Assembly: GCA_035378955.1 (NCBI GenBank)
Contig: DAOSUS010000034.1
Coordinates: 1 to 33,123, forward strand
Source of the DNA: Candidatus Hydrogenedens sp.
GTDB taxonomy: Bacteria; Hydrogenedentota; Hydrogenedentia; Hydrogenedentales; Hydrogenedentaceae
Direction: 5' to 3'
DNA: 33,123 bases
Shown here: one piece after another, positions 9,154 through 17,448 of the stretch
How positions within the stretch are numbered: position 1 is the first letter of the stretch
Layout of the letters: each line of letters opens with the position of its first letter
Translations under genes and position numbers: made by a program
Notes under the pieces: generated by a model
Seen by the model: only the letters and a program-made list of their open reading frames with translations
What the model was told of the DNA's origin: nothing
The model's database searches: none

Positions 9154-9168
9154 AAGAAGGAAAGGGAT

Positions 9169-11592
9169 ATGAAAAAAATGATAAGTATTCTTATTATTTC
9201 ATTGATTTTGTTACTTGGAATGTCAATGAAAACCTGGGCTGAAACAAAAACTTTTGTAGAAGGAAAACCTATTTGGTTAAAAGAACGAACAAAAGTGATG
9301 AATGACTTTGCGGGTTTTCGGGCAATTTTCAATGTAGATAATACTGAAAATGTCTTATTGCGTTGTGCAGGACATGATTTTTATAGAGTTTATGTAAATG
9401 GTAAATTTGTGTTTTACGGTCCTGCGAGAGGTCCACATGGCTTTCATCGTGTAGATGAAGTAAATATATCTAATTATTTACAAAAAGGAGAAAATATTCT
9501 TGCTATAGAGGCGATTGTTTATAATGTAAATGGGTATGGTATTACAAATCAACCCGGTTTTATTCAAGCGGAGATTATGCAGGGGAATAAGGTTTTATGT
9601 GCCACAGGTTCTGAAAAATATTCCTTTATCGGTTTCGATTTAAATTATAAATTTAAAAAAGTAGAGCGGTATAGTTTTCAGAGAGGTTTTTCAGAGGCAT
9701 ATCGTCTAACCCCTCAATCATTAGATTGGATAGTAAAAAAGGAAAATGCACCCACTCCTTATGAAATAGAAATTCTGGAAAATAAAGCACTTATTTCTCG
9801 TGGGGTTCCTATGCCCACATTTGAAAAAATATTACCTGAAAAAATAATCATCGAAGGTAAAGTTAATTTACAAAAACCTATAGAAAAGCCCTGGATTAAT
9901 AAGAATGTTGAACCAAGGTCCGATTTTCTTGGGTATCCTTTTAACCAACTTGAATATTCGCCCCCGAAAGATTTCCAAAAAATGACCATTGAAAAGGGAG
10001 AACGAAAAGAACAATCAGTCAGTTTTCCTCTTCTTATCAATGCATCAACTTATAGAGTATTTGATTTTGGGAGAAGTATGACAGGTTTTGTCTGCTTAAA
10101 AATAAAAGTAGATGAACCTACAAAAGTGTTTATTACTTTTGATGAAATGTTGAGAAATGAAACAGTAGACTGGAAACGATTGGGTTGTCATAATGTTATA
10201 GCATTACACTTATTGGAAAAAGGTGAATATAATTTTGAATCTATTGAACCTTATACATTTAGATATATGCAAATTACCAATACAAATACATCAAGTACCA
10301 TTATATCAACAGGTATAAGACTTTATGAAAATCCAGAGGCTCAAAAAGCGAAATTTGTATGTTCCGATGAAAGATTAAACCGAATTTTTGAAGCAGGTAG
10401 AGCCACATTTGCTCAAAATGCAGTAGATATTTTTATGGACTGCCCTCATAGAGAAAGAGCAGGTTGGTTATGCGATTCATTCTTTACATCACGGGCAGGA
10501 CTTGTTTTAACAGGTAATACATCTGTAGAGAAGAATTTCTTTGAAAACTTTATGCTTCCGCCTAAATTTGAATTTTTGCCCGATGGAATGTTACCTATGT
10601 GTTATCCTTCCGACCATAATAACGGACAATTTATCCCTAATTGGGCTATGTGGTTTGTTGTTCAACTGGGTGAATATGTAAAACGAAGCAATGATTGGGA
10701 TTTGGTAAATGCTCTCCAGCCCAAAGTATTGGCACTGGTTAAATTTTTCGACCAATACAAAAATTCAGATGGACTTTTAGAAAAATTGCCCAGTTGGGTA
10801 TTTGTTGAGTGGTCAAGAGCAAATGATTTTGTTCAAGATGTAAATTATCCATCGAATATGTTATTTGCTGGTGTTCTTGATACTGTGGCTGAATTATACA
10901 AATTACCAGAATACAAACAAGAAGCAGAAAAAATTAGAGATACCATACGCAAACAGTCTTTTGATGGAACTTTTTTCGTAGATAATGCCGTTCGTAAGGA
11001 AGGTAAATTAGAAGTTACCCGTAATCGCACTGAGGTATGTCAATATTTCGCATTTTTCTTTAAAGTTGCCACAAGAGAAACATATCCCGATTTATGGAAT
11101 ATATTAAGAAATGATTTCGGACCCCATCGTAAAGAGAATAACAAATATCCAGAAGTCTATCTGGCAAATTCATTTATAGGGAATGTTCTCCGTGCTGAAT
11201 TATTAACATTAAGTGGAGAAGGAGATAAGGTTCTGGATGAATCCGTTGGCTATCTGGATTACATGGCTCAAAGGACGGGAACTTTATGGGAAAATGTTGA
11301 TGATGGAGCCAGTTTGAACCATGGCTTTGCTTCGCATGTCGTATATATTTATGACAGAATAGCATTGGGTGTCAGCGAGTATGACCCTGTTAATAAAAAA
11401 GTGAAAATTGTATTTCGTCCTTTGTCGTTAAAATATTGTGAAGGTGAGATTCCTGTGGGTAGTAATCAGACTATAAAAGTCAAATGGCAGCAAGATGATA
11501 ATACAATAAGATATGCAATAAATACCCCGGATGATTATTCTGTCGAGATAGAAAATCTAACTGGTAAAAATTTGGTTAAAGAGACGAATTAA
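9169..11592 (+). CDS. Exported alpha-L-rhamnosidase-like glycoside hydrolase (GH78 type)
   Basis: Protein of 807 residues with an N-terminal signal peptide (hydrophobic 5-22, then TWAET). Residues about 50-130 form the rhamnosidase N-terminal beta-sandwich (YRVYVNGKFVFYGPARG). The catalytic (alpha/alpha)6 barrel carries MDCPHRERAGWLCDS, matching the GH78 signature in which the Glu (here Glu429) is the general acid. TLWENVDDGASLNHGFASH (Glu708) matches the second catalytic-Glu region. A C-terminal beta domain ends the protein, and total length is normal for GH78. It would release L-rhamnose from plant or bacterial glycans outside the cytoplasm. A strong ribosome site (AAGGAAAGGG) precedes the ATG. 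It is the last gene of the plus-strand cluster and converges on the HEAT gene with only 14 bases between stops; no terminator hairpin is visible there. Another specificity within the fold is possible. Confidence 0.85.
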   Translation: MKKMISILIISLILLLGMSMKTWAETKTFVEGKPIWLKERTKVMNDFAGFRAIFNVDNTENVLLRCAGHDFYRVYVNGKFVFYGPARGPHGFHRVDEVNISNYLQKGENILAIEAIVYNVNGYGITNQPGFIQAEIMQGNKVLCATGSEKYSFIGFDLNYKFKKVERYSFQRGFSEAYRLTPQSLDWIVKKENAPTPYEIEILENKALISRGVPMPTFEKILPEKIIIEGKVNLQKPIEKPWINKNVEPRSDFLGYPFNQLEYSPPKDFQKMTIEKGERKEQSVSFPLLINASTYRVFDFGRSMTGFVCLKIKVDEPTKVFITFDEMLRNETVDWKRLGCHNVIALHLLEKGEYNFESIEPYTFRYMQITNTNTSSTIISTGIRLYENPEAQKAKFVCSDERLNRIFEAGRATFAQNAVDIFMDCPHRERAGWLCDSFFTSRAGLVLTGNTSVEKNFFENFMLPPKFEFLPDGMLPMCYPSDHNNGQFIPNWAMWFVVQLGEYVKRSNDWDLVNALQPKVLALVKFFDQYKNSDGLLEKLPSWVFVEWSRANDFVQDVNYPSNMLFAGVLDTVAELYKLPEYKQEAEKIRDTIRKQSFDGTFFVDNAVRKEGKLEVTRNRTEVCQYFAFFFKVATRETYPDLWNILRNDFGPHRKENNKYPEVYLANSFIGNVLRAELLTLSGEGDKVLDESVGYLDYMAQRTGTLWENVDDGASLNHGFASHVVYIYDRIALGVSEYDPVNKKVKIVFRPLSLKYCEGEIPVGSNQTIKVKWQQDDNTIRYAINTPDDYSVEIENLTGKNLVKETN

Positions 11593-11606
11593 CTGTTCGT
11601 CAATGG

Positions 11607-12524
11607 TTAACCGATAAAATATTGAAAATCTTTATCAATCAAAGGTTCTAAATCTTTTTTATAGATGATGGGGTCAGTTACTTCGTTTTTGTGCTGTTCC
11701 CAAAAAGACTTCCATTCCTCTATATTATCAATTTTTTTATTGTTTAACTCTACTTTCCACAGATTATTCAATGCCTCTTTACTCGAATTAACAATTCTTG
11801 GTTCAGGATGGTTAAGGTTTTCTATAAGCACAGGAGTAACAGACTTTAATCCAATATGGGCTATTGCATAATTCGTTATTATGCATACATCCGTATCCGG
11901 GTCAACAAGCCCGCGAATAATTAAATTGTAACTTTCTACATCTTTTGCAATAGCCAAAAGTTCAATGGCTTTTCCACGGACTGTCGGAGCAGAATCAAGA
12001 ATTTTCTCTCTTAAAATTTTTACGGCTTTATCTTTATTTATCTTAAACAAAATTTCTAAAATATGGGGTGTCGTTGTTGGAGAATAGGAAGGAAGATAAT
12101 ATTCTAAATAAGGGAAAATATCCATTGTTTTTTGAAGTTCTAACAGGCTATTTTTAGCCGTAACTCGGTCAACCTCTTCACCCCATTGTATTCTACTAAT
12201 AAGTGCTTCAACTGCTGCTCGTTGGTCTTTGTTTAATCCTGTTTTTTCAGTGAGTAATTTATCTTTTTGCTCCCATTCTTTTTTTGCTTCATCTAAATTT
12301 ATTTCACCTGTTTTGTCATTTTTTTCAACATTGACAATTTCGTCCTTTGTGTATTTAAAGGTTCTATTACCTACTTGTATTGTATAAATTCCATCAGAAG
12401 ATTCATCAACAATTTTTCCATCAAAAGTAATTCCATTTTTCAAGGTAAATGTGTCAGAAAAAGAAAAGATACTTACAAAAATAAAAGATAAAAAAAGAAA
12501 CCTTAATAAACAAATTTTGCCCAT
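11607..12524 (-). CDS. Exported HEAT-repeat protein with small N-terminal beta domain
   Basis: Unrecognised 305-residue protein. Residues 1-23 are a signal peptide (FLFLSFIFVSIFSFSD). Residues 24-70 make a small beta-rich module (TLKNGITFDGKIVDE) of the kind often found at the start of exported proteins in PVC/FCB-type bacteria. A charged linker follows (about 68-110), then HEAT-like helical repeats at about 150-265, where alternating helices such as VRGKAIELLAIAKDVESYN and VCIITNYAIAHIGLKSV can be seen. A perfect AGGAGG six bases before the ATG fixes the start. It lies 34 bases behind the PilX-like gene and is probably the last gene of the pilin operon, so a scaffolding or partner-binding role in the periplasm is possible but inferred. 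Confidence 0.7.
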   Translation of the reverse strand: MGKICLLRFLFLSFIFVSIFSFSDTFTLKNGITFDGKIVDESSDGIYTIQVGNRTFKYTKDEIVNVEKNDKTGEINLDEAKKEWEQKDKLLTEKTGLNKDQRAAVEALISRIQWGEEVDRVTAKNSLLELQKTMDIFPYLEYYLPSYSPTTTPHILEILFKINKDKAVKILREKILDSAPTVRGKAIELLAIAKDVESYNLIIRGLVDPDTDVCIITNYAIAHIGLKSVTPVLIENLNHPEPRIVNSSKEALNNLWKVELNNKKIDNIEEWKSFWEQHKNEVTDPIIYKKDLEPLIDKDFQYFIG

Positions 12525-12558
12525 TTTAATCCTCCTATAAAATTATTTAGGTAGTAAA

Positions 12559-14889
12559 TTATTGAAAATAGAATGCAATTTTTCTATAACTAACCATATT
12601 GGGGTCTGTAATTTCGAGAAATCTTCTAACACGAGGGTCATAATACATAGTTAAACCAATACCGACGCCATTATTAGCTGGGACAAAGACTCCTAAATCC
12701 GCTGATACTATACCGCCACGAATAATCATTTTTCCGTATGTATTCGAATTATGTCTTGTCTTACTCCTCACGATACACCAGATGGAATTATTGCTGTATA
12801 GAAGACCGTCGAATTGAAACGGTCTTCCAGAATCGGGACGGGTTAATTCATCATTAAACCAGATGTGCCGTAAAGTATCTTCGCTAATCCAATTCATATC
12901 TGGATTACAGTAATGATAAGTAGCACGGGTTAGAATATCAAGAGGCAAACCTTTTTGGATAAGATAATCCCGTAGTAATTTTACACCCGCTTCATTATAT
13001 TTTACCGCATGTTCATCAGTTGCATCGTAGATATAAATTTTATCCGGTTGACTTGCTCGCAAACCATAAAAACGAGGAGTGTAATTCGGGTCTGCTAATG
13101 CTTTCTGCAATTCCATTCGATTAAATAGTTTTAATTCAGATGTCGTGAAACTAAACTGTTGTCCTTTTCTGCCTGAAACAATTTGTCCTGCATCCACAGA
13201 ATCAGGGTCAAAATATCCCCACCGCAAAGTTTCTGTTACTTTATTAATTGTTACATTATTTGTTCTGTGTGCATTTCTTGTATCAATACTATACTGACTC
13301 CATTGAGGAAATTTTTCATTATTTCTTGCACTATGATTAACACCACGAACAGTCAGATAATCGCCCATCATGATACTTCCCCCTGCAACAAGTGCAAAGG
13401 CATTTGTGGTTCCATCTTCTGCTTTCCCAAATTCACCCGGAGCATCTGCATAGGTGACATCTCCCACTACATATACATTCCCTCTTACCAATAATTGCCC
13501 TTCTCCTTTAACTTTTCCTGCAATGACTAAATCTCCATTTACTGCAACAGTCCTTTCAATCTGTATTGGGTCTTGTTCTGTTCCAATAAGTATGAGGTTA
13601 CCATCATAAGTTCCTGTTGTTGAAAGACTATTAATAGCAGAATTGGATGCGGTAGGTAATGGGTTATTTATGTCCGTTGGTATATATACAGAACCGCGCG
13701 GAACACCATAAGCAACGCCTGAAGTTATTTGTCCTGGTGGTGGAGCTTCCCCTTCTACTATTGTATTATCAAAATGAACCCTTCCGTTTGCAGTATTCAA
13801 AACCACTTGAAATTCCTCATCATCAACTATGCGATTATTATTATCATCTGGGTATGGAGCCGGAAAATTGTTCGGTACAAGACCATCTGTTTGTGCTCGT
13901 TCATCTGTAGGATAATTCATATATAAATTTGCAAATTGTACAAGGTCACCGTTAGGGGTTGTTCCAGCATTCTGTAAATTTGCAATTATCATATTCCCTG
14001 AAGCATCTTGAACGATTTTCCCATTGTTACTATTAATACGGTATGATTTTAATGTAGAATTTTGCAGATCCGAGGCGGAAAATTGTGTCCCATCAGGTTT
14101 ATAAACTCTACCTCTTGTATATAATGTACCTGCTGTACGGCTGTCTGCCTCTGTTGGTCTTACTAACATGGATTCCAGGGAGGCAACCTTGATTCGGTCA
14201 AATGTATTGTAATTAGCAGGGTCAGAATTTCTAAACAAATCTAATGATTGAAACTCTGCATGGCATAAAATGCAGCTAATATTATTTGCAAGAACAGAAA
14301 ATTCTGTATGAGGACTTGTTCTTCCTCCGATATTAACAACCTGAACAGCTGTTTTTGCAATACCATTTCGCCTTGCTGTCGATGTAATTGTTAGAAATGA
14401 ACGAGACCATTCATCATATCTTGCGATGTGGACACTTTCGATTTGTGCAATCTCTTGATTGTTGTTAGGGTCTCTTAATACAATAGGTTGACTAAACAAA
14501 GCCCAACCTCTTTGGTCATATCCAGACGGATAGGTTTCGAAAATACCATTTCGATTTCCCGTCTCATCAACATCTTTAGTTCCGTTAAAATTCAAGTCTT
14601 CATTTATTAGAATACCCAAATTATTATCGAGATAATACCGATAGGAAGCCCAGTTTCTTGTAGTGTTCCCGCTTGTTTCTAAATAGTCATCCCAAAGCCT
14701 TTTTAACGCCAGGTCTATACCTGCTTGCGATGCTTCTCTTAAAATGATATCATCGGCAGAAAAATCGGTTTCTCTTTTGTTGTTTACTACTGTTGCCGTG
14801 ATAACCCCTATAGCACCTAAAATTACGATTATAGCAACGGTGGTAAAAATTAAAGCGATACCTTCTTTTCGTTTTCTTATAATACGCAT
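12559..14889 (-). CDS. PilX-like pilus/secretion-associated protein with a CxxCH haem-type motif
   Basis: Large 776-residue protein with a pilin-like N-terminus: basic RIIRKRKEG, then a hydrophobic helix (11-35, IALIFTTVAIIVILG). It lacks the Glu5 of true pilins, as PilX/GspK-type proteins often do. Residues 97-118 form an acidic Asp/Asn loop (LNFNGTKDVDETGNRNG), and a second such loop lies near bases 13812-13851; both look calcium-binding. Cys206-x-x-Cys209-His210 (SCILCHAEF, bases 14260-14274) is a c-type haem attachment motif. Further on (about 430-500) is a beta-rich stretch (GNLILIGTE, GDLVIAGKVKGEGQLLVRG) like the repetitive part of DUF4900-type pilus proteins. The start follows AGGAG. 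It is third in the operon after PilV-like and PilW-like genes, with an 11-base gap. A tip or core component of a type IV pilus or type II-like secretion fibre is likely. No assembly ATPase, platform or secretin gene is in the window. Confidence 0.75.
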   Translation of the reverse strand: MRIIRKRKEGIALIFTTVAIIVILGAIGVITATVVNNKRETDFSADDIILREASQAGIDLALKRLWDDYLETSGNTTRNWASYRYYLDNNLGILINEDLNFNGTKDVDETGNRNGIFETYPSGYDQRGWALFSQPIVLRDPNNNQEIAQIESVHIARYDEWSRSFLTITSTARRNGIAKTAVQVVNIGGRTSPHTEFSVLANNISCILCHAEFQSLDLFRNSDPANYNTFDRIKVASLESMLVRPTEADSRTAGTLYTRGRVYKPDGTQFSASDLQNSTLKSYRINSNNGKIVQDASGNMIIANLQNAGTTPNGDLVQFANLYMNYPTDERAQTDGLVPNNFPAPYPDDNNNRIVDDEEFQVVLNTANGRVHFDNTIVEGEAPPPGQITSGVAYGVPRGSVYIPTDINNPLPTASNSAINSLSTTGTYDGNLILIGTEQDPIQIERTVAVNGDLVIAGKVKGEGQLLVRGNVYVVGDVTYADAPGEFGKAEDGTTNAFALVAGGSIMMGDYLTVRGVNHSARNNEKFPQWSQYSIDTRNAHRTNNVTINKVTETLRWGYFDPDSVDAGQIVSGRKGQQFSFTTSELKLFNRMELQKALADPNYTPRFYGLRASQPDKIYIYDATDEHAVKYNEAGVKLLRDYLIQKGLPLDILTRATYHYCNPDMNWISEDTLRHIWFNDELTRPDSGRPFQFDGLLYSNNSIWCIVRSKTRHNSNTYGKMIIRGGIVSADLGVFVPANNGVGIGLTMYYDPRVRRFLEITDPNMVSYRKIAFYFQ

Positions 14890-14900
14890 AACTCTATCTC

Positions 14901-15557
14901 CTAATTTTCTAATTTAACTATTCCGCTGAGCTCGGCGCGAATTAAAGGTCCTTCACCCGGACCCATTCGTTTCGTTCCTTCTAAATAAATATATAACAAA
15001 GTAGGTGTATTTTCTTTATCACTTCTATCGGGTAGTAATTGAAACTCTACATTACTTATACAATTTGCACTTCCTATTACGCGTCTGTTATTTTCCTGAA
15101 CCATTACCAATCTTCTTGTTAATGCTCTATCCCCATTGGTATCTTCACCGTCATCTAAAATAGCATTCGGTGGAACTCCTTCAGAGGAACGGTCTTCATT
15201 TTCATATTGAACAACAATAGGTTGAGATGATTGGAGAAATGCAGGTGTATTAACGGGCACAGGTATAAAGAAACGCAAACCCTTTCCATTATTTTGAACT
15301 TGAATTGCTTCTGCTCCTGCAGGTGCTGTCGGAGGAGTAACATTAGTGCTAACTTCTGAATAGGCTTGTTTCACTAATTCAGAAAGTTCATTAAAAGTAT
15401 TTCGCAAATCCGAGTCAATTTCATTTTGAGCATAGGAGAGTGAAGATGATTTTACAGAAGATTGTAGGGCGAGAAAACTTAAAAGTGAAATAATACCCAT
15501 TAGTGCTATGGATATAGTAACTTCTATTAAAGTAAAACCAAAAATTCTTTTTTTCAT
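14901..15557 (-). CDS. Prepilin-type N-terminal cleavage/methylation protein, PilW-like minor pilin
   Basis: A 218-residue minor pilin or pseudopilin. The class III signal is clear: KKRIFG, cleaved before Phe7-Thr-Leu-Ile-Glu with the conserved Glu at position +5, then a long hydrophobic helix (to about residue 32) that packs in the fibre core. The globular part holds an acidic loop at 133-149 (ILDDGEDTNGDRALTRR) resembling a calcium-binding loop. No disulfide pair is obvious. A GAGGG ribosome site precedes the ATG. It lies 15 bases after the PilV-like gene and 11 before the PilX-like gene, the usual order of minor pilin clusters. Prepilin peptidase and methylase are not in the window. The pilin class is certain; the exact subunit name is not. 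Confidence 0.88.
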   Translation of the reverse strand: MKKRIFGFTLIEVTISIALMGIISLLSFLALQSSVKSSSLSYAQNEIDSDLRNTFNELSELVKQAYSEVSTNVTPPTAPAGAEAIQVQNNGKGLRFFIPVPVNTPAFLQSSQPIVVQYENEDRSSEGVPPNAILDDGEDTNGDRALTRRLVMVQENNRRVIGSANCISNVEFQLLPDRSDKENTPTLLYIYLEGTKRMGPGEGPLIRAELSGIVKLEN

Positions 15558-15572
15558 ATATGCGCCCTCATT

Positions 15573-16040
15573 TTATCTGGAAGTTAATATTGTAGCAACA
15601 GTATCTCTTATAGTGTGCCCACGGATAGATGTCCATGTGGCTGTTACAAAAACCTGAACAGGATTGTTTGTTCCTCCTGCAGGTTCTCCATTCATATTTC
15701 TGCAGTCCACGCTTATTTGCAAATCAGGTATAGGTATAGGATGTTCCGCTACAGATACCATTGATAACCAATCATTGGATGTTTTCCCATTTATCCATGC
15801 ATAAAAACCTTCCCAGTTAAAATTATCATCACTTACCGCAAAGTCTTTTCGTTTTTCTCGAATAGCTTCAATTACTGCACGGCAAGCATGTAATGCCTGT
15901 ATCCGCTCTCTCTGAACTTGAAGATTATTATGTGATGAAACCAATGTAACTGCAGTAACTCCAACTACAAAAGCAAATATAGCAACTGCAATCATAATCT
16001 CTATTAATGTTAAGCCCTCATTTCTTTTTCTATCCATCAT
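15573..16040 (-). CDS. Prepilin-type N-terminal cleavage/methylation protein, PilV-like minor pilin
   Basis: A 155-residue minor pilin, first gene of the operon running to 11607. Its leader MMDRKRNEG is followed by the cleavage-site motif LTLIEIMIAVAIFAFVVG with Glu at +5. The alpha-helical spine extends to about residue 60 (ALHACRAVIEAIREKRKDF), followed by a small beta domain ending in VTATWTSIRGHTIRDTVAT, a pattern common to PilV/GspI-like proteins. Two adjacent ATGs are possible; the first has AGGA at a somewhat long distance and is kept. An extended -10 promoter lies about 60 bases upstream. It would act in the inner membrane and pilus, needing a prepilin peptidase encoded elsewhere. Confidence 0.87.
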   Translation of the reverse strand: MMDRKRNEGLTLIEIMIAVAIFAFVVGVTAVTLVSSHNNLQVQRERIQALHACRAVIEAIREKRKDFAVSDDNFNWEGFYAWINGKTSNDWLSMVSVAEHPIPIPDLQISVDCRNMNGEPAGGTNNPVQVFVTATWTSIRGHTIRDTVATILTSR

Positions 16041-16098
16041 ATATTTTAATCCTGCTTATTTTATTTGTCTAAATATAACATATTTACTTTCTTAATAG

Positions 16099-16107
16099 AT
16101 TATAACA
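16099..16107 (-). promoter_or_regulatory. Candidate extended -10 promoter (TGTTATAAT) of the pilin operon
   Basis: Minus-strand TG-T-TATAAT (16107-16099) stands about 60 bases before the PilV-like start codon at 16040. A TTGAAA lies farther upstream at a non-ideal 20-base spacing. The nine bases are identical to those at 3274 and 29457. The remaining gap to the galK stop (16108-16239) holds only the weak hairpin described separately. Confidence 0.45.
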
Positions 16108-16136
16108 TAAAAATATAGAAAATATTTCAAGAAAAT

Positions 16137-16167
16137 GGAAAATTCCACAATAATTATGGAATATTTC
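16137..16167. terminator. Weak imperfect hairpin downstream of galK
   Basis: Bases 16137-16147 and 16157-16167 can pair over 11 positions with one mismatch and one G-T pair around a nine-base loop. On the minus strand, after the galK stop, the hairpin is followed by T-rich but interrupted sequence. It could help end the long minus-strand operon, but the stem is AT-rich and the T tract is imperfect, so this is a tentative call. Confidence 0.25.
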
Positions 16168-16239
16168 ACTCAAACAGAAGAAAAATTTATTTTTAGATAA
16201 GTTCCCTATAACTACTTATATGAATGTAATTTATATGTG

Positions 16240-17406
16240 TTATTTTAAAATCTTTGCTCCATCTGAAGGTGGGGAGATAATATAAGAACCGTTTCGTCCT
16301 GTAGTAGCGTTATATTTTTCAATCAGTATTTTAACAAAATTTTCACTATGCTTCGTCTCAACTAAATTGATAGTACAACCACCAAAACCAGCCCCCGTCA
16401 TTCTTGCACCTTTACATCCTTCAATATTTCTTGCTATCTCTGTCATTACTTCTAATTCCCGATTAGTAACTTCGTAGTCTTTTTGAAGACTAAAATCCGA
16501 TTCGTTAAGTAAATCTCCCACTCTGGAAATATTTCCACTTTTTAATGCATCAATACAAGAAAGAACTCGATTATTTTCAGATAAAACATGAAAAGCCCGT
16601 TTATAAGATATAGGATTCATTATATTTTTTGTTGGAATTAGTTCTTCTATAGTGAAGTCTCTCAAATGTGTAGCAGATTTTTTGTAGAATTTATTCAAAG
16701 TATTTAATGCCTCATTGCATTCTGCTACGCGTTCATTATATTTTGAACCTGTGAGACCTCTTGGACAGTTTGTATTTGCTATAACAAAAGTATGTTCGGG
16801 CAACTCAATAGGGATTAATTCATAATTTAAAGTTCTACAATCTAAAAACAAAGCATGTCCTTTTTTCCCACACCTCGAAATGAATTGGTCCATTATCCCT
16901 GATTTTAACCCAAGAAATTCGTTTTCAACGCGTTGTCCTAATTTTGCTGCCTCTGCATCATCTAAATTGAAATTTCCTACGGCTTCAAATAATTTTAATA
17001 CAGCCATTTCAAGAGATGCGGAACTACTAAGCCCACATCCCATAGGAACATCACCGAATATAACGCCATCTACTCCGGGAAGATGAAAATCTAATTTTTT
17101 TAATTCATGAGAAACGCCCATAATATAATCCATCCATGGGTCAATGGGATTGCGAGATGGGTAGTTGATATCTGCAATACTTTGACGGTTGATATTTAAT
17201 GCATAAAAATTTAATAACGAATCATGTCTTTTTTTGCCTACGATATATGTAGCCTGTTCAAGTGCCATAGGGAGCACATAACCGTGATTGTAATCGGTAT
17301 GTTCTCCGATGATATTTACCCTACCCGGAGCCTTTACAATAACATCTGGAGTAGTATTAAAGAGATGTTGAAACTGACCTTCTAAATATTCCAAAATTTC
17401 TCCCAT
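16240..17406 (-). CDS. galK: Galactokinase
   Basis: Phosphorylates alpha-D-galactose to galactose-1-phosphate with ATP, the entry step of the Leloir pathway, in the cytoplasm. The 388-residue protein has the full GHMP-kinase set. The galactokinase signature GRVNIIGEHTDYNHGYVLP is at about 28-46, with Arg29, Glu35 and Asp38 for sugar binding and catalysis. The ATP loop PMGCGLSSSAS is at 121-131, the catalytic-base Asp173 is in GIMDQF, and the C-terminal motif MTGAGFGGCTIN is present. Length is typical. AGGAG lies ten bases before the ATG. It follows a sugar-ABC ATPase gene after 42 bases, and an exported alpha-galactosidase is encoded at 25452, so released galactose is its likely substrate. 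galT and galE are not in the window. Confidence 0.96.
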   Translation of the reverse strand: MGEILEYLEGQFQHLFNTTPDVIVKAPGRVNIIGEHTDYNHGYVLPMALEQATYIVGKKRHDSLLNFYALNINRQSIADINYPSRNPIDPWMDYIMGVSHELKKLDFHLPGVDGVIFGDVPMGCGLSSSASLEMAVLKLFEAVGNFNLDDAEAAKLGQRVENEFLGLKSGIMDQFISRCGKKGHALFLDCRTLNYELIPIELPEHTFVIANTNCPRGLTGSKYNERVAECNEALNTLNKFYKKSATHLRDFTIEELIPTKNIMNPISYKRAFHVLSENNRVLSCIDALKSGNISRVGDLLNESDFSLQKDYEVTNRELEVMTEIARNIEGCKGARMTGAGFGGCTINLVETKHSENFVKILIEKYNATTGRNGSYIISPPSDGAKILK

Positions 17407-17448
17407 GGATATTATACTCCTGATAATAAATTGAGGTTTTAAGAATAT

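Noticed and set aside
11586..11615. Inverted TTAAC ... GTTAA between the convergent rhamnosidase and HEAT genes as a two-way terminator
   Set aside because: The stem is only five bases and lacks T tracts in both directions.
13659..13926. Two open plus-strand frames inside the PilX-like gene
   Set aside because: They are antisense to a well-supported gene, are Cys/Ile/Leu-rich without domain pattern and have no ribosome site.
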